Assembly (NCBI RefSeq): GCF_041260155.1
Contig: NC_091935.1
Coordinates: 2,336,001-2,400,000 of the forward strand
DNA from: Ptychodera flava
Lineage: Eukaryota > Hemichordata > Enteropneusta > Ptychoderidae
DNA: 64,000 nt
Reading direction: 5' to 3'
Shown here piece by piece: positions 33,601 to 45,600 of the stretch (position 1 is the first letter of the stretch; each line of letters begins with the position of its first letter). The notes under the pieces are model-generated. The model ran no database searches, had not been told where the DNA came from, and saw only the letters and a program-made list of their open reading frames with translations. A program made the position numbers and the translations under genes.

Positions 33601-36600
33601 GTGAAATTTGAAGTGCTGGCAAAAAGATCTATAAATATAAAAATAATTAATATACAGAACAAGTTCATGTGTAGTCTAAATATAGACTGTCTGGTCTGTA
33701 TAGTATCGTGTTTTATGTTTTGAAGGTAGTCTGCTATATCAGTTTTGGAAATAACAGTACATTATATGGCTTATTTTGTCTTTCGGTAGAATACCTCCTA
33801 ATAAATTAGAAAAGATGAAAAATTTCAAATTTTGCCCACGAATTTGCACAAGGAATTGTAAACTGTTCTCTTTGATGCTCAAAAATAAAAATCAATGATC
33901 ACGGTGCAAAGTATAGGATTTAAGATAGTATGCGCCTTGAAAGTGAAAGACTCAAACTTTTGCTCAAACTTTCCTCAAGGAATCTCTTAATCATTCTCTT
34001 TCAAAATCAAGAATAAAAATCGGCGGTCACTATGCAAATTTCAGTACTAGAGAAATAAATAACCCAAGATTTACTGATATTTGAAGTTCAAAATGGCGCC
34101 ATTCCTGTTTAACTCTGTGGAAAAAAAATAAAATTTTTGAATTTCACAAAACTAAGCTGTTAAAATGTTTTCTATTACCAGAGCTTTAAAATGAACCCCA
34201 CAAGTGGTAGATCAAAAAAGAAATGTAAAAGTTTGAAAGTCCAAATGTCTGTCCCCGAGGCGCGTTCTACCTTAATAATCTACAATTTACCAAATATTTG
34301 AAATTCAAAATGACAGCTAATATCTGTGCTAACTGCACAGGTAATAATGATGTTTTGATTTTCACAAAAACAAGACACGAAAAGTTCATATTCTCCACAG
34401 GCTTCAAAAATAAGTTCCTAAAAGCAGCAGACAAGGAAATTATAATCTGAAAATCTCCCCAGCACCATTTATCTTTAATTGCTCTTGATTGAAAAGTGTC
34501 AAAGCAACTAGATGATTTCAAGCTCTAAAAAACTTCGTCACAGTGTCTTTTAGGTGATCTAGAAATCAGAGATGTTCAATGAAATTGCCTCATGAAATTA
34601 ACCCAATAGTCATGCATGATTTTCTCCCATGCTTTCAAATTGCTGACACCTTTTGTCGCGCTTCTTTTTTCCTGTGATTGTCACCAGCGCTGTGTCTCAC
34701 AAGGAGAACTTGAAACTATAAATAACATTTTTGAGTGACTCAAATCAAAGTGGATGCGCTAGCAAGATCATTATGTAATCATATAGTTTCCCATCATTAG
34801 TGGTTTATATATCTTAGTATAATGTCAGCTGTCTGAGTAATGACCCAGACAGCAACTATTGTGATATCTCAGTTATGTGCACTTTTTGGGAAAGGCAATG
34901 ATCCAAAGTAGATGCATATGTTTCACATTTCAATATACTATACCTAGCAATATTCCCAAGTTATTTGGAACAAAATTAAAAGTAGAGGGTAATAAGGAAA
35001 GATGGACACAACTGCCCCTCTGCAACAAATTTGAAAATCTCCTCCCCCCCCCCCCCAAGTCAATCCACTTCTCTCCCCCTGTTCACTCCATGCAGGGAAA
35101 ATCCCAGCAAACGCCTTTCCATTTCAAAGCATCCCACCAGCTCTCTCCCCTCACCATGATTTTGCAACCCCTCCTGCTGCATTGGCAACCCCTCCCGCTG
35201 CATTGGCAAGCCCTCCCTCTGCATTGGCAAGCCCTCCCGCTGCATTGGCAAGCCCTCCCTCGCATTGGCAAGCCCTCCCTCTGCATTGGCAAGCCCTCCC
35301 TCTGCATTGACAAGCCCTCCCACTGCATTGACAAGCCCTCCCACTGCATTGGCAAGCCCTCCCACTGCATTGGCAAGCCCTCCCACTGCATTGACAAGCC
35401 TCCCACCGCATTGGCAAGCCCTCCCACTGCATTGGCAAGCCCTCCCACTGCATTGACAAGCCCTCCCACTGCATTGACAACCCCTCCCGCTGCATTGGCA
35501 AGGCTTTTAAAACTACCAAAGACTACTCCCATCATTCAAAGTTAGCATTTTTTCAGTTATGCATATGGCAAAAGAAAAAAACTTGCATGCCTGCTGTGAA
35601 AAAGAAATGGCTGCCTGCTCTTTCCTTACAAAATATGTGATGCTTGCCAAGAAACTGCTGGCAAGTTGTCCCCCCCCCCCCCAAAAAAAAAACCAACTCC
35701 TCCCTTGGCTTCCCCCAGTTTTTCTACCATGAATACTGCTTTTCAGATGTGCCTGGTATTGCAATGCTATGTGACTAAACATAATTAATTGTCCTGTGTA
35801 CAGGATTTTACATGCCTTTGGCAAACCATATGGTTCCATAATTAGGCACAAACATCATCTATCTAAGGGAAAAATGGAACTTTGCAGTGAAAGTTGCATT
35901 GATATTGATGGAGTGAATCAAAAAGTTTGATCATTGGTATGTGCATACTTAGGTGATACTGAAGGATTCAAGGCACGTGCGATCGCTAAGGCTGGCAGTG
36001 TTCCAAATGTGCGCTATTGCATGTGAAAATTGTTAGCATTTACATTGTTTTCTAAGCACTATCGCCTTCTGCTCTCGTGCAAATGTTGAAAAGCTTTCAA
36101 GTCAGCCAATTTTCCATCTGTTGAAATGAATTTTGACAGAATTGTAGACACTGCCAAGATAAGTAAGTATAAGCTTGCATCTTAGAAAATTCTCAATATT
36201 TTGGAGATATGGCAGGAATAGGATTAAAAATTGTACGAAATTACAAAGTAGATTTTTGCCATTTCAAAACATAGTGTTTGTTTCACAGCTGACCGAATCC
36301 ATGACTGGACTGTGAAGTAGTATGACAAGTATCACTGTGTAAAATTTCAGGGGATTTTGAGCAAATTTGGAGTGGCTTAATCTTTTCAAAACGTGCTGTG
36401 CTAATCTGCATATCTATGACGTCATGCATCATTACCGACAACCAGCCTCTGCTTGGTCAATAAGTGCGCAAAAACTCTTTTTTTTTTGGTGGTTTTGACA
36501 AATTTTCCTTAGCAACCGTTGCCCAGATACTTGAATCCTTCAGTATCGCCTTACAGCCTGTTCCCCCCGAAATTCCTTGTACATAGGTCCATAAGCACCA

Positions 36601-39600
36601 TGATAACAATGGGTTTGGACCAAACCATGGTGGTATAAGGAAAGACGACTTCACCATAATTCCCCTCTGTATAGGTCAAGCCAACCTGTTGATAGTAACA
36701 GGGATGTGCCACTCTGGCAGTTAACAGATACAGAAAAAGAACAAAACATCTTCAAAAAGTCCATAAAAAATCACCACAGATATCTCTTGATAGCTTTAAT
36801 CAAATTTGACTTCACTGAGGATGAACTGTCATTATAACCTTGACAACATGTTCAATACGTAACCAAACCAATCAATTTTACCAAATTAGTGCAGTCTCTC
36901 CCTTACGGTAAACCAGCTGACTTGATGTTACCAAGGGGATACCAGGTCACAGTAATTGATAAGAACAGCGTCAGCACAAAAATTGAAACAAGACTGCTGG
37001 TAATATTTCAGTTTAATGGGGTATTGATGAGATGATAACGGATACATGAAAGCTTGTCAAGAATCAACTCTTGTCTGTTATTTATGTCACATTTAGTTAT
37101 TTAATTGAATGATTAGAAAGTTTTCAGCCAGACTGCATTTAGCCAACGAATAAATAATGCTCCATCACACATTACAACACCAATAAATTGTAGATGATAA
37201 CATTCATATTATTTTTATAAGTTCTGGTCCACACTTCACTGCCCTGTCAAAACAACAACTGTTATAGTCCAAACATCAAAATGTATTTTTTAACTGAAAC
37301 ATTAACAGAAAGAAAAACAATCAGATAAACAGAAAAAAACCGTAAAAATATATTTCCAAAATGCTTTAGATTATTTATCAATTTCTGTTTATTGTATCAG
37401 AAAATTACTATTTGGTTAAGAATGGAGCCGACTACAGTAGTAGTAGTTGTCATAGAAACAAGACAATTGTCAGCCTTGGTTTGATACAGAAGTGATTTTT
37501 AATGCCCAGTCTTCCACGCCATAAATATTTTATTTTTTGTATGAAAGATAGCTTTGCATTGAAGTTGTAACAGCTTGTTGCAGGCTTTGATGACGTAAAC
37601 GCTGCAGTGTATTGTAAATTACCAGTCACTGATGTCACTTGTACAACCTTTCCTTTGATGAATTCCAAACAGCTGTGCCATAATAATCACAATCATTTTG
37701 TCCTATTTTACATGTTTTCACCAAACAGTGTAAAGTGGATACCACATACAGTGAAAACCTGCAGATGTATAGTGCTGTCATCATTCAAAAATTTTTTTAT
37801 TCTTGTCAAAATCACAAACTCATGCTATCAATGATTTTCTTGCATTTTTTCTCAGCAAACAGTATATTTACTGATATGTGTACAGTTGGTCTCTATTTCT
37901 TAAAATTTGTTAAAAACGTTTTGCGTAGATGACAAGTCACATCAGTGTCAGATGAATATGTTATTTAACTTTTTGGTGATAACACAGCTTTAGACACCAA
38001 AGTATTGAATTGTAATGTCTGACAAACAGACACTAACAGATAGTTTTCAGATATTCACTTACACTTTTTGAAAATACATGGCAATAAATATAGAATCACA
38101 TCCATATTTAGGTCATGTAGTATTATTACACATGTATTACACAGGGACCATTATGCAATATTACTGCAGGGCCATGTGACTTCGACACACATAAAGCTCT
38201 GCAATGGAACCACACTTCGGCCAGAAATTTGATATACTCACATACCATAAGTACTTATACATGTATCGTATATAGTCCATGTAGACCATGTAACATAGCC
38301 ATGTTATGTGTAGACTGTGTTCCATATAACCACATCCAGGATGTGTGCAATCCAACAACCACCGCTATTTGAACATAGTAGTTGTGAAAATGAAGGGAGA
38401 TATTGTCATGTTGCTTTCGATTGCTGGGACTGTTTTACATCAAATCATCCTTTACCTCCGACACTCACTTGCACTGCTGTATTTTTTCTCTCTATCATGA
38501 TATTTTTCCAAAACTTTGTGCCTTTTTTAGAAAGAAACTGAACTGATGGACTGGCTGTTTGCAAAGTTTCTCCAGCTAGCAGTCACAATTGGCTGCCATT
38601 TTGACAAATATTTATTTCAACTTTAATCAGTCCGGGTTATGTCCATATAGAGGATAGTAGGGAAGAGCCAATGGCGTACCGTATATGTATGAAATTAAGG
38701 CAAGAACCAATCACGTACTGTATATGTAATAAGGGTCAAAGAGTTACGTTGGTTCACTTTGTTCAGATAGCGATGTGACCGGACAGATCCACAGATGAGT
38801 GAGACTGTTGGCTACCCGGAAGTATCTTAGCTCCAGTCGATTGGCGATGTTCTACCGTGTTAAAAATTGTAAGATTTCTTCAGGAATAGTTTTCTAAGTT
38901 TCTTTACCCTTGACCATATTCGACAAAGAGTTATTGGACGTTTTTCGTTCTCTTTTCCAGCTTTTGGTTAACTTCTCGGCGATTGTTCCGGCACGCGTTT
39001 TTCTGAGCAAAGGGTCAATCGTACCGGGAAATGCATGGTGATCGAAAAAATCATGCTCCATCGTGCTCCGATGACCGACTAAAACAGTTGACCATCTTTG
39101 CAAAGCTTGAAACATTCTCCATACTGCAGATTACAAGGTTAAATTGAAATTTGACCAAAAATAGGCGATATTTGGCGACAAATAACTTACTGTAGATTTC
39201 AAGGGTCAAATACTGATTTCTAGGAGTCGTACCCGGCCAGGAAATTCATCCAAATAAGAATTTTCAATGTACTAATCACTTGTATCGGTCACCATCTCGA
39301 CCGTACTAAACATTGTGAGTAACGTCTACATCTAAAAACTACCCAGTGCTAAAGTAAAGGGCGAAATCAAGCCGAAAAGTTCCAAACTCGTTGCAATGTA
39401 CGAGCCCAGGTTTGCATGGTTAATTATTCGTGACGTTGGTGGCGGCAGGTTCGCTGATTGGTCAATCGTAATATCCTCTCTATGGACATAACCCGGACTG
39501 TTAATATGATGAGTCAAGAGTCAACCTCCTGTCTGAACACAACAATTTAAGATTTTGTGTCAGTCTCCTAGCCAGTTGAATGTGGACTTTTGAAAAGGAT

Positions 39601-42600
39601 TTGCAAATCAACAGGAAACATATCTAGTCTTTTGTAAACTGGAATGAAATATGAAATTGAATTTTCCAGTCAAATTATTAATCATAAATCAAGTTCACTG
39701 CATTTCTACTACTCACTTGCGATGAATTTGGTACATTTAGAGACAGAAAAGACAAATCACACAGTTGCTGGTACAAGAAATGTAATTAAATTTTGTGATT
39801 TCTCTTTCTTTTTTTCAGGCACTGAGAGACACTGGAGTACATCATTTGAGATTACTCTTAGTGATGGGTCAGCTAGCTTGCTGGGGAATGATTCCAATAT
39901 GGCTATGCACAGATGTGTTAAGTATCATGAATGATCAGAGTATGGTAAGTCAGTTATCTCATATAGACAGTGGTATAGACACTTACATAGACTGATATAA
40001 TCACTCACATAGACAGCAGTATAGATACATAGTGGTATAGACACATACACATTGGTATAGACACTGACATAGTGGTATAGACACTTACATAGACAGTGGT
40101 ATAGACACTCACAATGGTGTTATAGACACTCCAGCTATCTACACATGTATCACACATATATTTATGAATGACCAGATAATATTGTAAGTTGGTCATCTCT
40201 TAACAGACCTCATTGTGGACACTAACCTGTCTGTGCGCGTGTGTGTGTGCGCGCACGCACACACACACACACACACACACATCATTATAAATGACCATAG
40301 TGTGGTTAAAGTGGACTATCTCTTATCGACATTGTTGCAGCTATTGACCAGGGTGTGTACACACATACATGTATCTATTGAATGATCAAAGTGTAGGAAT
40401 TCATCTGTTGTCAGCTTTGTTGTAAATATCATGGTGCTCCCCTCCCCCAACACACACATACATTCATTTGTAAATAATGTTACAAAATATGTCGTGAAAA
40501 CTTCCTACTACAGTTATTCTAATTAATGTATAAATGGCGGCAAGATTATTTTGTTGACTCTTTAAGAACACAACTTGTAATCCATTTCTAGTTAAGGTTG
40601 TAAGACACATTTTTACCGTTCAGCTGCCACAGCCAAAATCTTAGACTTGATCATGACCCTCAATGGTATCACTGCACACAACAAGAGACCAACAGGGAAA
40701 GTAAACCAAGATAACTAGATGTGTGGTCCAGATACAGCCATGATAAGTGCTGATCTCTGGCAGTGATATCCGTCACATGTAATTCAGTGAAATGAAATCC
40801 TTTGCACTACAATTATTCCCCAACTGTCGTTTTGTAATATGTGTTAATGCTATGTAACTGTTTCAGTTTCTGCCAACTTCAAAATGTAGGACAAAAAACA
40901 GACGACAGTCATTAGCAATACAGAATTGACTATCCCATTGTTATTCATGCTTCATAGACAGATATTTATATCAACTGTGAAATGGAACACATAAAATTTA
41001 TGATGGCTAAATTTGTCAGTAAAATTAAAGTGCCTTACAGCATATCAGCAAGTATTAATAATTACAAACTTATCAGTGAAAGGGATCAGTTTAATTTATA
41101 ATTCTGCATTAGTTTACATGGGAACATTACAGCTGTGAAATGAATTCATTTTCATTCTTGTTAAGATAAATTCTTTAGGACACATGGCAGAGTCACACCA
41201 TTTAGATATCATTGAACTGATGAATGAGTGAAACACTCTAGATGAACTATGTAGCAGAGTAGGGTTCTGAATTGAATTTGTTTCAAAAATATCTGAGCTT
41301 TTCCAAAGGTTGGTGAATTGAAACATGATGAAGGGTTCTCTTATGGAACGAAAACAATGTCATTTTGGACTCTTTGATTTAAGAACCATTTGTGTCTGGT
41401 TTATCCTGGAACAGTCCTTATTTGCATGTGTACAAATTTTAATTATTTCATTGTTGTTTTATGAGTAGAAATTGCAAAGGAAAACAATTTTAAAATTGAT
41501 AAATGAAACAATATCAATTTCAACCATCTTTGACCGATGGGTCACACTGAGATATTGATTGCTAACAAAACAAGGTTGATAGAATTGAAATCCGTATTCT
41601 ATTACTACAGCAATCATGTTACGTGAACCAAGGCATATTATTCTCAACCCCAAATTTTGAACATTCATCCAGATTGTAGAAGCAACCTGGTGGTATAGGA
41701 ACCTTTGTACCTAGATGATCAATGATAATTGCTCAATTTTGAATATAACACAAGTTCTATAGTACATGTCAATGCATGTCCCTATCAAAACAATTAACAT
41801 GGAAAAATATAGCCCAGGGCAACATGCTTGTAAGTTACCACGGACACCGTCCGGGGGGACTTATAGGTTTGGTCATGTCCGTGCGTGCGTGCGTGCGTCT
41901 GTGCGTCCGTCCGTCCGTGCGTCCGTGTCCGTTCACAGCAGATATCTCAGAGATGCCTGGAGCGATTTCATTCAAACTTTGCACAAGGATAGTACCCTAC
42001 CCCATACAGATGCACGTCGATTTGTTCCACAATGCGATCAAATTTGGCCGTGTTAGAGGACTTTTTAGTTTTCACCTCCATAGACTCCCATGTATAAGGC
42101 AGTCACCATAGACTCCCATGTATAAGGCAGTCCATAGACTCCCATGTATAAGGCAGTCCATAGACTCCCATGTATAAGGCCAAGAAAAATAAAAATTTAG
42201 TTTCTCATCGTATTCATATTGCAAAAAGGATGCAGTGACACAGTTTTTAGTCCCCACGGATGAAGTCCAGGGGGCTTATAGATTGGGTCATGTCCGTCCA
42301 TGAGTCCATCCGTTAGTCCATCCGTTCACGCAGATATCTCAGATATTTTGACAAAATGTCACATGACCTTGGTGACCATTTTGACAAAATGTCACATGAC
42401 CTTGGTGACCCTTTACCTCAAATATATATATATGTCCATAACTCAGTAACCACAAGTGCTACACCCTTCATATATGGTATGATGGGACAGCTTATGACGC
42501 CACATATTGTACCTCATTAATTATGTGCATATCAAATTTTGAGCAAGCCAATAGAGCTAGAGGTCTGATTAGTCCCCACGGACACCGTCCGGGGGGACTT

Positions 42601-45600
42601 ATAGGTTTGGTCATGTCCGTGCGTGTGTGCGTGCGTCCGTGCGTCCGTCCGTGCGTCCGTCCGTTCACGCAGATATCTCAGAGATGCCTGGAGCGATTTC
42701 ATTCAAACTTGGTACAAGGATTACTTCATATGTCATACAGATGCACGTCGATTTGTTTTGTGATACGATCCAATATGGCTGCCAGGCGGCCATTTTATTA
42801 CAATTTTTTCATGTACAGAGCCATAACTCAGGCATGTTTCAACTGATTTTATTCAAAGGTGGTACAAGGACATTGACCAATGTCATAGATATGCATGTCA
42901 ATTTTCTTTGTGATACGATCCAATATGGTCGCCGTGCGCCATTTTATTACGATTTTTTCATGTACAGAGCCATAACTCAGGCATGTTTCAACTGATTTTA
43001 TTCAAAGTTGGTACAAGGACATTGACCAATGTCATAGCTATGCACATCAATTTGTTTTGTGATACGATCCAATATGGCCGCCGTGCGGCCATTTTGTTAC
43101 GATTTTTTCATGTACAGAGTCATAACTCAGGCATATCTCAACCGATTTTATTCAAACTTGGTACAAGGACATTGACCTATGTCATAGCTATGGATATCAA
43201 TTTGTTTTGTGATACGATCCAATATGGCCGCCGTGCGGCCATTTTGTTACGATTTTTTCATGTACAGAGTCATAACTCAGGCATATCTCAACCGATTTTA
43301 TTCAAACTTGGTACAAGGACATTGACCTATGTCATGCACATGCGCAATGATTTGTTTTGTGATACGATCCAATATGGCCACCGTGTGGCCATTTTATTAC
43401 GTTTTTTCATGTCCAGAACCAATGTAACTCAGACATGTATCAAGCGAATTTATTCAAAGTTGTTACAAGGAGATTGACCAATGTCATACATATGCACATT
43501 TATTTGTTTTGTGATACGATCCAATATGGCCACCGTGTGGCCATTTTGTTACGATTTTTTCATGTCCTGAACTACAACTTAGACATGTATCAAGTGAATT
43601 CATTCAAAAGTATCTTTATCACGGACCTAATGAAGAGGACTCTATCCTCTCTGAGGACCTGTATAATCAAAGTACCCATTAACAAGTGGGGACTGTGTCA
43701 TCAACGATGACTTGTAATTTAAAAAAGACTCCCTAGGGAGGTCTCGTCATGCAGTCCAAAGCAATTTTATGCACACATCTTCAAAGGGGAAAGAAAATAT
43801 GAAATAGGCGCTTAGTTAGGTAAAAATGGCAAAAATATAAAGAGTTAAAAAGACATGTGAACAAACTGAATTCAGTGCAGTTAAGCACTACCGCCCTCTA
43901 GAGTCTGGCGTTGCCATTGCCTTCATCTAGTAGTCATTCAAACTGGTGTCGTCAAAAATTTGTCATATTGCATATGAAGCTTTTTAAACATGATGGATAT
44001 TTTACAATGTATATAACCAAGTTCAATAAAGAATTATCATAGTCAAGACTAACACCTTGTAGCATTTTGAGGTTTTGGAATATTGGTCAGTAATTTGAGA
44101 CTTGCAATATTTCTGTTGTTCCAAAAGTGAGTGCGTTGAGATATAAAGAAAAACCCTGGCAAATGACCGCCACAACCCTAATTATTATTAATGATTTACC
44201 ACACTCAACAAACATACCAGACCCATTGCAAAAACAAAGTTGTTTAACCCTTTCAAGCTTGACTTTCTGGTAACTTACCAGAGTTTGCCATATATATATA
44301 TATACAGGGGTTTAGACCTGAGAGAGATAAAGGACAAGTTTTAAGTATATTTTTTTCTTTTTTTTTCTCAGTTACAAACAATTCAGTGGATTCCAACGAC
44401 ATTCCTTATATTGTTCAGTGGATTCCTTAACTTTCTTCAAAACATCGTCGCATTCAGTGTCTTGTCATTGGTCAGCCCTCTCAGTTACTCAGTCGCCAAC
44501 GCCACCAAACGAATCATCGTCATCACATCTTCACTGATACTTCTGAACAATCCAGTGACGTTCTACAATGTCCTCGGCATGATGGTTGCCATATTTGGAG
44601 TCCTCTACTACAACAAGGTGAGTGCCAATAGATTCACCTCAACATGGTCTTGCCATCAAGGGGTCATGGGGTCATGGGGTCACATTATCATCCCATGTAC
44701 TATGATGTAGGGTCATAAGGTCAATGGCTGATTTTAATTTTTGTACTTCCTGACACCCTTGAATTTGTCAGAAGATCTGTATTTTAGAGGTTTATCCAAA
44801 TAAAGTATGTATTCCTGTTTTTTAAAGTTAATAAAAATGACAGCAGTTAGTTATTTGTGGGAAATAATTCTGTATCAATACATTGTTATCTAGTAAAGTG
44901 TATTTAATATAATGTGAAATGAAGGTAAACATGATTTAGAAAATAGTTGTTTAATTTTAAGACAATGACAATCAACTCTTTTGTAAAGTTACATCTAATC
45001 ATTCCAATTGACCCATCATCATGATTTCACCTCTTTCATTCTAGCCACACTTCACAAAATCTTACAGCATGTTTCAGACGTAGTTTTAAAAAAGTAACAT
45101 TTTTCTCTCAAAAGTAAAGTTGATATGTCTTTTCATTAACAATGCAAAGGTCACATTTCTTTCAGGTGTGAATAATTAATTCGATATAAATGATCAACTT
45201 TTCTCACTTTGTAGCTTTCTCTTGATGTTCTCTTTTCCTGACGGGTCATGACCCTGTGATGTCATCAGTAAATGTGTAATGTTGACGAAGATCTTCTCTT
45301 GTATAATACTATGATGTAATCAGTAACTGTGTGCTGTTTATGTCTGAGAGAGTTGTGATGCCATCAGTTCTTGTGACCTATCTCCTTCCCAACAGTCACG
45401 GTCAAAGTCAGATGCAGTGAATGTGGTGAATACAGGGACAGATGTCCATGCCTTGTCCCATTAAAAGTATTGTTACTGTAATGTGTATATTTAGCTCCCA
45501 CCAGATGACTTTATTTGTCGCTGAGTATTCCTGGATGTTGAATGGGTTTGTGTGTGAGTAGTTGTGTATACCTGTGTCTGTCTGTGTCTGTCTGTGTATG

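Noticed and set aside
35060-35545. Long frames on both strands over the 21-bp array (up to 222 codons)
   Set aside because: Same artefact of a triplet-multiple repeat; the array lies inside an SLC35E1 intron.
41766-43710. Several plus-strand frames rich in VRPSVRAS and [18 protein letters not shown]
   Set aside because: Translation of GTCCGT tracts and the 150-bp repeat; the frames shift from unit to unit.
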